Made by a program: the position numbers and the translations under genes
The notes under the pieces: model-generated
Databases searched by the model: none
Told to the model about the DNA's origin: nothing
What the model saw: only the letters and a program-made list of their open reading frames with translations
Assembly: GCF_947502445.1 (NCBI RefSeq)
Contig: NZ_CANMZW010000004.1
Coordinates: 186,001-250,000, forward strand
Source: an uncultured Brevibacillus sp.
GTDB taxonomy: Bacteria; Bacillota; Bacilli; Brevibacillales; Brevibacillaceae
Length of the DNA stretch: 64,000 bases
Direction: 5' to 3'
Part shown: piece by piece, positions 1-8,985 of the stretch
How the letters are laid out: each line of letters starts with the position of its first letter
Position numbering within the stretch: the first letter of the stretch is position 1

Positions 1-693
1 AAAGACACGCAAATCGGCATCGAAATGATCGAGGTCGAACAGTTTGACCGGATTAAAGAAGGGGCGAAGACGCCTTATCACTGGCAGTATCTCGAGCTGC
101 GGATCAAGGAAGCGCTGATCAAGCTGTGCGAGCAATTGGACGGCTCCCTGCTGGAACAAGGAAATGGCAGATACGTCATCTTCAGCTCGCGTGGAACGAT
201 CGAGCGCGAGATCCCCATTTTACAAGAGACAATAGCGTATTTGGCGAAGGAAGCCGATACGACCGTTGCAGTCGGGATCGGGTTTGGCGAGACGGCGTTT
301 GCAGCAGAAATGAATGCACACCGTGCCTTGCGCCAGTCCAAAGAAAAAGCGACAAGAGATATCGTCATGGTCCAGGATGACGGCACCATCGTCGAATGGG
401 TAGGGCAGGAGGAAGAGCTGGTCTACTCCTATCGGGCCAATGATTCGGAGATTCTGGAAAAGCTGAAAAAGGGAAACATTAGTGTCAAGACGTACAAAAA
501 GCTGGACGCCTTGCTGCAAAAAATGGGTTGGGTAGATTTTACAACGAAGGATTTGGCAAAGTACCTCCAGATGAGTGAACGAAATGCGCAAAGAATTGTA
601 GCGGATTTGTGTGCGGTAGAGCTGGCGGAGTGCTCGGGCGAGGAGTCTCAGGCGACACGTGGCAGACCTAGCAAGCTGTATAGACTGTTGTAG
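1..693 (+). CDS. Transcriptional regulator with nucleotide-cyclase-like fold and C-terminal winged helix (5' partial)
   Basis: The frame is open from the first base, so the N-terminus lies outside the window; about 230 codons are visible. The middle carries a pattern GIGFGETAFAAEMNAHRAL resembling degenerate GGDEF/GTP-cyclohydrolase-III-like domains (family resemblance, not proven). The last ~70 residues look like a winged helix (TTKDLAKYLQMSERNAQRIV) ending in a basic tail, as in DNA-binding regulators. It is followed by a clean terminator and then by the MFS/amidohydrolase/glutaminase operon on the same strand, so control of that operon is plausible but only inferred from position. Confidence 0.65.
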   Translation, partial: KDTQIGIEMIEVEQFDRIKEGAKTPYHWQYLELRIKEALIKLCEQLDGSLLEQGNGRYVIFSSRGTIEREIPILQETIAYLAKEADTTVAVGIGFGETAFAAEMNAHRALRQSKEKATRDIVMVQDDGTIVEWVGQEEELVYSYRANDSEILEKLKKGNISVKTYKKLDALLQKMGWVDFTTKDLAKYLQMSERNAQRIVADLCAVELAECSGEESQATRGRPSKLYRLL

Positions 694-719
694 GCACCCT
701 CTAAGGGGTGCTTTTTTTT
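694..719 (+). terminator. Rho-independent terminator of the regulator gene
   Basis: GCACCC and GGGTGC arms close a short loop and are followed by eight T residues, starting directly at the stop codon of the upstream regulator. Confidence 0.8.
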
Positions 720-939
720 CTGCAAAAAAATGTCCCAAAGTCACAAAAAAATAGATTGATAATAGTCTCAAAATTTCGTACAGTATTAATTGCGACATGT
801 CGTTAATTGTTCGGTAAATAAAAAGTAGGTATTCTGCTTGTCGCTTTTTTGGCGGAGATTAGCATGGAGTTGGATGAATGCGCTTTCGTCAAAAATGAGA
901 GACAGCATGGAAAGCAACCAGAAGGAGGTATCCACAGTT

Positions 940-2172
940 ATGGTATCAGCGCGCACAAGAAACTGGATTTTGGCTTTACTCTTTTTAGGCTGGGCACTAG
1001 GAAACCTGGACCGCTATGTGATGAACTATGCCGTACTCGCGATCACGGAAGACTTGCAGCTTAGTGCTTCATCCACGGGACTATTGCTCAGCAGCTTTTT
1101 CGCAGGCTATGCGCTCATGCAAATGCCAGGGGGCTGGCTGGCAGACCGATTCGGCTCACGAAAAGTACTTATTGCATCCGTTGTCATGTGGTCTATTTTT
1201 ACAGCGTTAACCGGAGCGGCGTGGTCGCTGGCTTCTATGGTAATCATTCGCTTCCTGTTCGGAATTGGAGAAGGCGGATTCCAGCCAGCGAGTTCAAAAA
1301 TTATTGCGCAAACGTATCCGCGGGAAGAGCGCTCACGAGCAATGTCTGTCATGCTGTCCTCTGGTGCAATCGTAGGACTGTTCGTTCCGATTTTATCCGC
1401 TGCTCTGATCAACACGATTGGCTGGCGCATGATGTTCGTCATTATTGGGGCGATCGGGGCTGTGATTGCGGTTTTGTACTGGCGCTATATCAAGCTGCCA
1501 AAGGAAGAGGAAGCCGCCTCAAACGCCGAAGCAGCTTCCACGTCCAGCGAAAAGAAGAGCTCTGTTGCCTTACTGTTTAAAACGCCATTATTGTGGAACC
1601 TTTTAATCGCCTATTTCAGTATTTACGCAGTGAACTGGGGGCTGGCAACTTGGCTGCCAACCTACCTCGTCAAAGTACGCGGTCTGGATCTTGTGTCTCT
1701 GGGCTGGCTGCAAATGATCCCGGGTATCGCTACTTTAGTCGGAGTGTATGCGAGCGGCTACGTGCTGGACAAGCTGCCGCAGGGACGAGAAAAAACGATG
1801 GGCAGCCTCGCCTGTGTTTTGGTAGCCATCCTGCTGTATCTGATGTTTAACGCTTCCAGTGTAGCGATGTTCATTACGTATCAAACGATCGTGACCCTGT
1901 TCATTTCCTTTGTCATCATTCTTTTGCCTTCTGTCGTCCTGAAAAACCTGCCTGCTTCGGTAACAGGCACAGGCATGGGCATCGTAAATACAGGCGGACA
2001 GCTCGCTGGCTTCATCACACCGATGGCGATTGGCTTTATCGTTGATGCATTCAATGGCTCGTTTGCAGCAGCGTTTTGGATGCTGATTGTATTTGCAGTC
2101 ATCTGCATTGCGGCACTTCTGACGATGAACTATGAAAAAGGAGAGCTGCTTAGAAAGGAGCATACAGCATGA
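940..2172 (+). CDS. MFS transporter, anion:cation-symporter-like (410 aa)
   Basis: A polytopic membrane carrier with about 12 hydrophobic segments. TM1 contains LDRYVMNYA, similar to the DRxN motif of ACS-type carriers of organic anions, and the TM2-3 loop carries the MFS motif GGWLADRFGSRK. The start is set at 940 because AAGGAGG at 922-928 precedes it; the frame is open upstream to 838, but those codons lack a good ribosome site. The stop overlaps the next gene by four bases, giving translational coupling with an AbgB-like amidohydrolase. It therefore probably imports the substrate of that enzyme, such as an aminobenzoyl- or acyl-amino acid (inference). Confidence 0.88.
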   Translation: MVSARTRNWILALLFLGWALGNLDRYVMNYAVLAITEDLQLSASSTGLLLSSFFAGYALMQMPGGWLADRFGSRKVLIASVVMWSIFTALTGAAWSLASMVIIRFLFGIGEGGFQPASSKIIAQTYPREERSRAMSVMLSSGAIVGLFVPILSAALINTIGWRMMFVIIGAIGAVIAVLYWRYIKLPKEEEAASNAEAASTSSEKKSSVALLFKTPLLWNLLIAYFSIYAVNWGLATWLPTYLVKVRGLDLVSLGWLQMIPGIATLVGVYASGYVLDKLPQGREKTMGSLACVLVAILLYLMFNASSVAMFITYQTIVTLFISFVIILLPSVVLKNLPASVTGTGMGIVNTGGQLAGFITPMAIGFIVDAFNGSFAAAFWMLIVFAVICIAALLTMNYEKGELLRKEHTA

Positions 2173-3590
2173 ACAAGCAAGAAATCATTTCGCAATTAAT
2201 CGAGCAAAAACGGGATATGTTTATAACCGTAAGCGATAAAATTTGGGAAACACCGGAGATTTACTTCGAAGAGCATCAGTCCGCAGAGTATTTGTGTCAG
2301 GCGCTGGAGGCAGAAGGCTTTCAGGTGGAAAAGGGGATTGCCAGACTGGAAACCGGGTTTGTCGCCAGCTTTGGCATGGGTAAGCCAGTCGTTGCCATCT
2401 TGGGAGAGTACGATGCATTGACCGGATTAAGCCAGAAAAAAGGTATGGTGACAAACGACCCGATCATTTCCGGGGGACACGGACACGGCTGCGGGCACAA
2501 TTTGCTCGGTGCTGGGGCATTGGCAGCAGCCGTTGCGATCAAGGATTATATGCATCAAACAGGACTTAAAGGGACAGTGAAATATTTTGGCTGTCCGGCA
2601 GAAGAGGCTGGCTCAGGAAAAGCGTATTTGGCACGTGCAGGCTTGTTTGAAGACGTTGATTTTGCACTCTCATGGCACCCTGCGACGACGCCAGGCATCA
2701 TGAATATCAGCTCGCTCGCCAACTATTCTGTTCGCTTCCAGTTCCATGGAAAAAGCGCTCATGCTGCTGCGGCTCCGCATCTGGGACGAAGTGCACTAGA
2801 TGCCGTCGAGCTGATGAATGTCGGGGTCAACTACATGCGAGAGCACATGATTTCCGAAGCGCGTATCCATTATGCGATTACCAATACGGGCGGAATCTCG
2901 CCAAACGTTGTGCAGCCATATGCAGAGGTCGTTTACCTGATCCGCGCTCCGAAAAAGCAGCAAGTGAAGGAGCTGTATGACAGAGTATACGACATTGCCA
3001 GAGGAGCAGCCCTGATGACGGGCACCACGATGGAAACGGTCTTTGAAGGAACCGCGTCCAACCTCGTGCCAAACACGATACTTGCCAAGGTGATGCACAA
3101 AAATCTGGTGGCAGTAGGTGTTCCTGCGTATGACGAGGAGGATCAGCATTTTGCGAAAAAGATTCAGGAGTCGCTGTCAGCGGAAGATCTGCGTGCCGCA
3201 CTTGCCGGGGTAGACAAGGAAACGGCAAAGCAGCTGAAAGACAAGACGATAGCCGATGTCATCGGGCCGCTTCCGACGTATGAGTTTACACTGTCTGGCT
3301 CAACAGATGTTGGAGACGTAAGCTGGGTCGTACCAACGATGCAGTGCATGACGACATGCTGGGCGCTCGGAACTCCTTTCCATACGTGGCAGGTTGTATC
3401 GCAAGGCGCGATGCCGATTGCACACAAAGGGATGCTGCAAGCCGGAAAAGTGATGGCTTCTACCGCGATTGAGGCCATGGAGAATCCGGAGATAATCGAA
3501 CAGGCAAAAGCGGAGTGGCAGGAGCGCCTGGAAGGGGAAGCATACACTTCCTTGATTCCAGACGACGTACATCCACCGAAAAAGGCATAG
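2169..3590 (+). CDS. M20 family amidohydrolase, AbgB-like (473 aa)
   Basis: Metal-dependent amidohydrolase of the M20 family, closest in pattern and length to p-aminobenzoyl-glutamate hydrolase subunit B. The metal-site motifs are GGHGHGCGHN, PAEEAGSGK and SWHP, with an inserted dimerisation/lid region in the middle third. It begins inside the last codons of the MFS gene and is followed about 100 bases later by glutaminase, so the operon reads: import, cleave amide, process glutamine or glutamate. The true acyl group cannot be read from sequence. Complete, with no damaged motif seen. Confidence 0.9.
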   Translation: MNKQEIISQLIEQKRDMFITVSDKIWETPEIYFEEHQSAEYLCQALEAEGFQVEKGIARLETGFVASFGMGKPVVAILGEYDALTGLSQKKGMVTNDPIISGGHGHGCGHNLLGAGALAAAVAIKDYMHQTGLKGTVKYFGCPAEEAGSGKAYLARAGLFEDVDFALSWHPATTPGIMNISSLANYSVRFQFHGKSAHAAAAPHLGRSALDAVELMNVGVNYMREHMISEARIHYAITNTGGISPNVVQPYAEVVYLIRAPKKQQVKELYDRVYDIARGAALMTGTTMETVFEGTASNLVPNTILAKVMHKNLVAVGVPAYDEEDQHFAKKIQESLSAEDLRAALAGVDKETAKQLKDKTIADVIGPLPTYEFTLSGSTDVGDVSWVVPTMQCMTTCWALGTPFHTWQVVSQGAMPIAHKGMLQAGKVMASTAIEAMENPEIIEQAKAEWQERLEGEAYTSLIPDDVHPPKKA

Positions 3591-3691
3591 TAGCCTGTTC
3601 TATAAGAAAAAGACGTTTTAAAAATCCGGGGTTGGAGCCCTCGATGATAAGCAAGAGAGATATTTTGGTCAGCATGAAGGGAAGAGTGGAA

Positions 3692-4699
3692 ATGCAAGGG
3701 GTTCAGCACACATCGGGAACAATCCAGGAGACGACCACAAAGCGAAGTCAGGTGCAAACTGACTTGGAGAGATGGGTGGAGCGGTTTCGTGGAGATGCAA
3801 GTAAAGGTAAATGCGCCGCGTACATTCCTGCACTGGCAAAGGCGAATCCAGAACAGTTAGGAATTTGCGTCATCGGCCAGGACGGAAAAAAAGTGACAGC
3901 GGGCGATTGGGAGGCAGCCTTCACTTTGCAAAGCGTTTCAAAGGTGATCAGCTTCATCGCTGTCTGCATGCATCACGGAATACCGCATGTGCTGGAGAAA
4001 GTGGATGTTGAGCCTACCGGGGATGCGTTTGACTCTATGATTCGTCTGGAGATGCACAAGCCGGGCAGACCCTTTAATCCGATGATCAACGCTGGCGCGA
4101 TTACAGTCTCATCCTTGCTGCAAGGCGATTCGATGCAGGCAAAATTCGATTCTCTCACGTCTATAATCGAGAGCATGACAGGACGTAGGCATCAAATCAA
4201 CGAGGAAGTGTACGAGTCCGAGTGGAAGACGGCCCATCGCAATCGCGCCCTCGCACATTATTTGACTGCGACCGGGTTTCTTGGCTGCCCAGCGGAAGAA
4301 GCACTGGAAGTATACATCCGTCAATGCTCCATAGAGGTGACGACAGAGGATATCGCGATGATCGGGCTTGTTTTAGCCCATGACGGCTACCATCCCCTTC
4401 GCCAGGAGCAGCTATTCACCAAAGAAATAGCGCGATTGACAAAAGCGCTAATGGTAACCTGCGGGATGTACAATGCTTCTGGCAATTTTGCCGCTTTTGT
4501 GGGAGTGCCAGCCAAGAGCGGAGTATCTGGCGGGATTATGGCTGCTGTCCCTCCGAGAGGGAGAAAAGGAGAGACGCCATTTGGCGATGGCTGCGGGATT
4601 GGTGTATACGGACCTGCTATTGACCAGTACGGAAACAGTGTGGCCGGAACAGCGCTGCTAGGGCAGATTGCTGGCGATTGGGACCTTTCGATTTACTAA
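3692..4699 (+). CDS. glsA: Glutaminase (335 aa)
   Basis: Serine-dependent beta-lactamase-fold glutaminase that converts glutamine to glutamate and ammonia. The catalytic Ser-x-x-Lys is QSVSKV (Ser81/Lys84 with this start), followed by RPFNPMINAGAI and a conserved C-terminal stretch ending in VAGTALLGQ. ATG 3692 follows AAGGGA; in-frame ATGs at 3674 and 3644 are alternatives, the latter with a GGAG site. It lies downstream of the AbgB-like amidohydrolase on the same strand, consistent with catabolism of glutamine or glutamate conjugates. A strong terminator follows. Confidence 0.92.
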   Translation: MQGVQHTSGTIQETTTKRSQVQTDLERWVERFRGDASKGKCAAYIPALAKANPEQLGICVIGQDGKKVTAGDWEAAFTLQSVSKVISFIAVCMHHGIPHVLEKVDVEPTGDAFDSMIRLEMHKPGRPFNPMINAGAITVSSLLQGDSMQAKFDSLTSIIESMTGRRHQINEEVYESEWKTAHRNRALAHYLTATGFLGCPAEEALEVYIRQCSIEVTTEDIAMIGLVLAHDGYHPLRQEQLFTKEIARLTKALMVTCGMYNASGNFAAFVGVPAKSGVSGGIMAAVPPRGRKGETPFGDGCGIGVYGPAIDQYGNSVAGTALLGQIAGDWDLSIY

Positions 4700-4731
4700 T
4701 AATAATTTTCATGCATGGTAGGAAGGGAAGA

Positions 4732-4759
4732 AGCTCGCCAGATGATTGGCGAGCTTTTT
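4732..4759 (+). terminator. Rho-independent terminator after glsA
   Basis: Perfect 9-bp stem (AGCTCGCCA/TGGCGAGCT) with a six-base loop and a T-run, between the ends of glsA and the convergent TetR gene. Confidence 0.82.
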
Positions 4760-4799
4760 ACTATGAATCACGGCTTTTTTCTATTGCTGGCTCCCCATT

Positions 4800-5378
4800 C
4801 TAAGCGCGAATGCCCTTCCAAAAAATCCTCCAAATATTATTGACCTGGCCCTGAATATAGTCGCTTTTATGAAAGGGCACACCGGAAAAAATCCCGTCGA
4901 GCACACACAGATACGACTGGACCAAATCGTCGATATGATCTTCCATAATGATTTTTTTTCTGATGCCTTCTTCAAAAATGGAATAAAGAACCTTGATTAG
5001 CCCCTGGTCAGATGCCTCCGATTTACTGAGAAGCTGTTCCTGTAAAAACGTAGGCGGAAACAAGGCTGATCGTTTTAAAAACAGCTTCAGGTCTTGATTC
5101 TGTTCGTAGTAATGGGCTACATCGCAAAGAATTCTGTACAGCTTTTCATCGACGCCTTGATCCTCAATGTCGGTGATGAGCTGTTCGACATGCTTGTTGT
5201 AATCCCAGAGTGCATCGTCAAAGACAGCCATAAAAATGCTTTCTTTACTTTTAAAGTGGGCGTAAATCGATGATTTATTAATGCCGACCTCTTTGGCAAT
5301 TTCGGATAAGGACGTGCCATCATAGCCATGCTGGGAAAATAATTTCAACGAGACGTCTTTTATTTTTTGTGCTGTCAT
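4800..5378 (-). CDS. TetR/AcrR family regulator (192 aa)
   Basis: One-component repressor. Residues ~5-50 form the TetR helix-turn-helix (GYDGTSLSEIAKEVGINKSS, YAHFKSKESIF); the remainder is an all-helical ligand domain of usual length. ATG 5378 is chosen because AGGAGG at 5383-5388 precedes it; the frame continues upstream without an equivalent site. It is divergent from an aldehyde dehydrogenase, and an inverted repeat lies between them, so it probably controls that enzyme and itself in response to an aldehyde or precursor (inference). Confidence 0.9.
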   Translation of the reverse strand: MTAQKIKDVSLKLFSQHGYDGTSLSEIAKEVGINKSSIYAHFKSKESIFMAVFDDALWDYNKHVEQLITDIEDQGVDEKLYRILCDVAHYYEQNQDLKLFLKRSALFPPTFLQEQLLSKSEASDQGLIKVLYSIFEEGIRKKIIMEDHIDDLVQSYLCVLDGIFSGVPFHKSDYIQGQVNNIWRIFWKGIRA

Positions 5379-5465
5379 GCTACCTCCTGAAAGGAAAATA
5401 TCCAATTCTAAATTATCTTGCAATTGTGAAATCTGCAAGCTATAATTCAAATCAACAACTTACCA

Positions 5466-5479
5466 ACCGATCGTTCGGT
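5466..5479. promoter_or_regulatory. Probable TetR operator
   Basis: ACCGATCGTTCGGT is a palindrome apart from one symmetric mismatched pair, a form typical of TetR-family operators. It sits in the spacer between the divergent TetR and aldehyde dehydrogenase genes. Confidence 0.5.
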
Positions 5480-5546
5480 AGGGTGATTACTTTTCATTTT
5501 AGTCCAAGAGTCATTTTCTGTCCAGCAGAAACAAGGGGGTAAAAAA

Positions 5547-6986
5547 GTGAAGAAACTAAAAATGTACATGGATGGCAAATGGGTTGAATCCATTTCGGGT
5601 GCTTATTTTGATGCGTTCAATCCGGCGACGGGAGAGCTGATCGCCAAAGTAGCAGAGGGCACGCGTGAAGATGCTCAAGCTGCGATTGCAGCCGCCGGGC
5701 GCGGTTTTGAACAGATTTCCTCCATGTCCGTCTGGGAAAGGTCTCGCTTACTCACCTCGATCGCCTCTGTGATCGAAAAACGAAAGGAAGCACTTGCCCA
5801 CACGCTTACGCAAGATCAGGGCAAGCCTTATCATACGGAGGCTCTGCCTGAAATCGAAGGAACGATCGCGGCGTTTTTGGAGGCAGCAGAGCAAATCAAG
5901 TGGCTGGAAACATCGGTCATCTCAGTTGAGGATAGCTCAAAACGAGTATTTACTATCCGTCAGCCAAAAGGGGTTTACGGGATCATCACACCGTGGAACT
6001 TTCCTTTTATGGTACCTGCTGAATATATCGCGTATGGTCTGGCAGCGGGCAATGCCATCGTGTGGGCGCCAGCTCCTTCCACCTCTGTTTGCGCTGTTGC
6101 ATTGGCAGAGTGTTTGGAGGAAGCAGGCGTGCCCCAAGGCGCAGTCAATCTGGTTACAGGAAAAGGTGCCATTGTCGGCGACGAGATTGTAGCCAATCCG
6201 GGAACCGATGCGATTGGATTTACAGGCAGTACGGCTACGGGCAACCAGATCGCGGTCCGTGGTGCGGGTAAACCACTGCTGCTTGAGCTGGGTGGCAACG
6301 GACCAACGATTGTACTTGCCGATGCTGATCTGGATCGCGCCGCTAAATCGATTGCGTTTGGCAGCTTTTTCAATGGCGGTCAGGTTTGTACGTCCACAGA
6401 GCTGATCCTGGCACAAAAAGATATTCATGATGAATTGGTACAGCGCGTACTTCAGCATGCAAAGGAAATTGTGCTTGGCGATCCTTTTGATCCACGGACG
6501 ACGATGGGGCCACTGAACAATGAGATGGTTGTGGCAAAAAATGACGAGCATGCCCTCGATAGTTTGAAAAAGGGCGCAGAAATTTTACTCGGCGGAAAAC
6601 GGGTAACCAACATGACTAGCAATCTGTTTTTTGAACCGACTGTCATTACGGGCGTAACAGAAGACTGCTTGTACTGCCAGGAAGAAACATTCGGTCCGGT
6701 AGCTCCGTTTATGTCATTCTCTACCCATGAGGAAGCATTAGAGCTCGCTCGCAAAAATAAGTGGGGACTTGTCTCGTGTATATTTACTAATAATTTGAAA
6801 GATTCGATGTATTTTGCTGAGAAAATCAAAGCGGGTATCGTGACGATTAATAGCGGCAGTGGAGGTGGCTCGAATGTTCCGTTTGGCGGTGTAGCAGGGA
6901 AGCAAAGCGGTATGGGCAGGATCGGCGGGAAGTACTCCCTGTACGAAATGACCGACTTGAAAGCGATTTGTATGGATGTGACGTAA
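5547..6986 (+). CDS. NAD(P)-dependent aldehyde dehydrogenase (479 aa)
   Basis: Oxidises an aldehyde to the acid. Visible family motifs are the cofactor-site TPWNFPF, GFTGSTATG, the general base in LLELGGNGP (Glu247) and the nucleophile in NGGQVCTS (Cys281). Length is normal for a soluble ALDH. The GTG start at 5547 follows AAGGGGGT. Substrate is not predictable; the class resembles betaine-, lactaldehyde- or semialdehyde-type enzymes. The divergent TetR gene with an operator-like palindrome suggests substrate-induced expression. The neighbouring peptide and amino-acid catabolic genes fit oxidation of an amino-acid-derived aldehyde. Confidence 0.92.
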   Translation: MKKLKMYMDGKWVESISGAYFDAFNPATGELIAKVAEGTREDAQAAIAAAGRGFEQISSMSVWERSRLLTSIASVIEKRKEALAHTLTQDQGKPYHTEALPEIEGTIAAFLEAAEQIKWLETSVISVEDSSKRVFTIRQPKGVYGIITPWNFPFMVPAEYIAYGLAAGNAIVWAPAPSTSVCAVALAECLEEAGVPQGAVNLVTGKGAIVGDEIVANPGTDAIGFTGSTATGNQIAVRGAGKPLLLELGGNGPTIVLADADLDRAAKSIAFGSFFNGGQVCTSTELILAQKDIHDELVQRVLQHAKEIVLGDPFDPRTTMGPLNNEMVVAKNDEHALDSLKKGAEILLGGKRVTNMTSNLFFEPTVITGVTEDCLYCQEETFGPVAPFMSFSTHEEALELARKNKWGLVSCIFTNNLKDSMYFAEKIKAGIVTINSGSGGGSNVPFGGVAGKQSGMGRIGGKYSLYEMTDLKAICMDVT

Positions 6987-7077
6987 CGTGATGTGGATCA
7001 AATAAACACCCTCTTTGCTGCTTCGAGAAAGCCTGTCTGTTCGACGTACTTTTAAGAAAAGGAAGGTGTCCTTTTGT

Positions 7078-7314
7078 ATGTATGCGAGCCTAAGCGGTAC
7101 CCGAATTTACTATGGTGTTGAGGGAATGGGATGTGTTATCGGCAACCGAGGCAGCGGCTTCTCAGGCGAAGGTCACTCGTCTGCGTATACGTTGGAAAAC
7201 AGCGTGGCGGAGCAACTGCATCGGATCATGATGATCGATGAGGACGAGCTTATTGAAACTGTATCCGGCTCTGTAAACAGAAACAGAAGACTTGTGAGCG
7301 GTGACAAATTATGA
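7078..7314 (+). pseudogene. Doubly deleted remnant of a proline-iminopeptidase-like hydrolase
   Basis: A 78-codon reading frame with its own ribosome site (GGAAGGTG) that joins three pieces of the intact hydrolase encoded at 8986: the N-terminus (MYASLSGTRIYYGVEGMG), an internal part (IGNRGSGFSGEG...AYTLENSVAE) and the C-terminus (MMIDEDELIETV). The oxyanion region, nucleophile and acid are all absent, so it cannot be a working hydrolase. Both joins keep the frame and the stop still overlaps the next ATG by four bases, so it may serve as a translated leader for the binding-protein gene (inference). Confidence 0.82.
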
Positions 7315-8951
7315 AAAAACGGACAATCGCGACGACCTCAATCTCGCTGCTGCTCTGCCTGTTTGTTTTGGTGAGTGGCTGCAGTCTGGACCCAGCTCCG
7401 TCTGCTTCTACAAAAGAGCAGGAGAACACTGGGAGCAGCTCAGAGCCGAAAAAGGGGGGAACGATCACGATTGGCTACCCTGCCGAGCCTGATTCGCTGG
7501 ATGTACAAAAATCAGCGATGATCGCATCCTCCCTGATCACCTCGTTCATGGGAGGATCACTCGTCTATTACGATTCGCAAACGCAAGAGATCAAGCCGGG
7601 TTTGGCTGAATCCTACTCGATCTCGGAGGATGGGAAGAAGTGGACGTTTACCCTGCGAACTGGGATCACCTTCCACGACGGGGCGCCACTTACCGCGAAT
7701 GCTTACAAGTATACGCTCGAACGGGCACTGGACCCAAGTACAGCTTCTCCTTTGGGCGAGTATATGTTTGGCTCGATTCAATCGATTGACGCACTAGACG
7801 ACCGAACCCTCATCCTGAACCTGAAGCAGCCATCGGCACAGCTACTCTCCAATCTGTGGGATGCCTCGATCGCGCAGCCGCTTTCCAAGGAGGCAGTCGA
7901 AAAATACGGGAGTGATTATGGACGTAATCCCGTCAGCGTAGGACCGTGGAAGTTTGAGAGCTGGAAAACAGGCGAGTCCATTACGATGGTGCGCAATAAG
8001 GCGTATCAGTGGGGGAACGCATTTACAAAAAATCAAGGACCGCCTGCCGCTGAAAAGCTGGTCATCAAGTTTATCAAGGACAACCAGACGATGATGGCTG
8101 CATTGGAAAGCGGGGCGATCGATATCGCTGCGAATGTACCGGCAAAAGAAGTGAAAAAGTACCGGGATAGCGACAAGGTGACCGTATTGGAGCGGATGGC
8201 GTGGGGTGTTAACTTTCTGGAAATGAATACCGAAAACGAGATCTTGCAGGATGTTCGGGTGCGCAAAGCGATTTCGCTAGCAATCAACAAGGAAGCGATC
8301 GTGAACGGTGTTCTTCAGGGGGAAGGCGAAGTCGCGCATAGTCCGTTGCCATCCAGCCTGTTTGGCTACGATCCGGCTAGTGCAGAGTATGGCTATACAT
8401 TTAACGTAGAGGAAGCGAAAAAACAGCTAGAGGCAGCAGGATGGACCATGACCACACAAGGAGTCAGAGAAAAAGACGGTAAGCCGCTGATCCTCAATCT
8501 CCTCAGCTCCGAAAACTGGTCACGCCCGAGCCAATTGGTTCAGGGCATGCTCAAGAGCATCGGGATAGATGTGAAAATTCAGACTCTTGATCAGGCGACC
8601 CTCATTGAATCTGCCGGAAAAGGCATGTTCGACATTGCGATAGTCGGCTACGTAGATAACGATCCGAATGCACTGAGCCTATTTCTCCATTCCAAGCAAA
8701 TCAACAGCTTGAACCACTCTCGCGTGAACAACAAACAGCTGGATAGCTTGTTGGAAAAAGGGCTTGCCACAATAAACAAAGCGGAACGAACCAAAATTTA
8801 TGCGGACATCCAAAAGCTTGTGATCGAGGAAGCGTACTGGGTTCCGCTTTACATGGAAAAAGAGTTTTATTTGGTGAGCGACCGGATAAAGGGAGTCGGG
8901 CTTCAACCGATGTATGGCCTGACGCTCCAGGATAGCTGGGTGGACGAGTAG
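7311..8951 (+). CDS. Peptide ABC transporter substrate-binding lipoprotein (546 aa)
   Basis: SBP family 5 (DppA/OppA type) receptor. The N-terminus is a lipoprotein signal (KKRTIATTS..., lipobox LVSGC), so the protein should be anchored outside the membrane. Typical features are KKGGTITIGYPAEPDSLD, GPWKFESWKTGE and a C-terminal half with DNDPNALSLFLHS. Start codon overlaps the stop of the hydrolase remnant. A very close paralogue lies 0.9 kb downstream (9885-11522), separated by a full hydrolase, so this gene is half of a duplicated hydrolase-receptor module. Membrane and ATPase subunits are probably those at 11522-15361. Confidence 0.92.
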   Translation: MKKRTIATTSISLLLCLFVLVSGCSLDPAPSASTKEQENTGSSSEPKKGGTITIGYPAEPDSLDVQKSAMIASSLITSFMGGSLVYYDSQTQEIKPGLAESYSISEDGKKWTFTLRTGITFHDGAPLTANAYKYTLERALDPSTASPLGEYMFGSIQSIDALDDRTLILNLKQPSAQLLSNLWDASIAQPLSKEAVEKYGSDYGRNPVSVGPWKFESWKTGESITMVRNKAYQWGNAFTKNQGPPAAEKLVIKFIKDNQTMMAALESGAIDIAANVPAKEVKKYRDSDKVTVLERMAWGVNFLEMNTENEILQDVRVRKAISLAINKEAIVNGVLQGEGEVAHSPLPSSLFGYDPASAEYGYTFNVEEAKKQLEAAGWTMTTQGVREKDGKPLILNLLSSENWSRPSQLVQGMLKSIGIDVKIQTLDQATLIESAGKGMFDIAIVGYVDNDPNALSLFLHSKQINSLNHSRVNNKQLDSLLEKGLATINKAERTKIYADIQKLVIEEAYWVPLYMEKEFYLVSDRIKGVGLQPMYGLTLQDSWVDE

Positions 8952-8985
8952 AGATAAATAAAAATCGAGAAGGCAGGTGCAACAG

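Noticed and set aside
220..798. Minus-strand 192-codon frame across the first gene
   Set aside because: It is antisense to the regulator, spans its terminator, and has no start signal or domain; typical shadow of a GC-rich gene.
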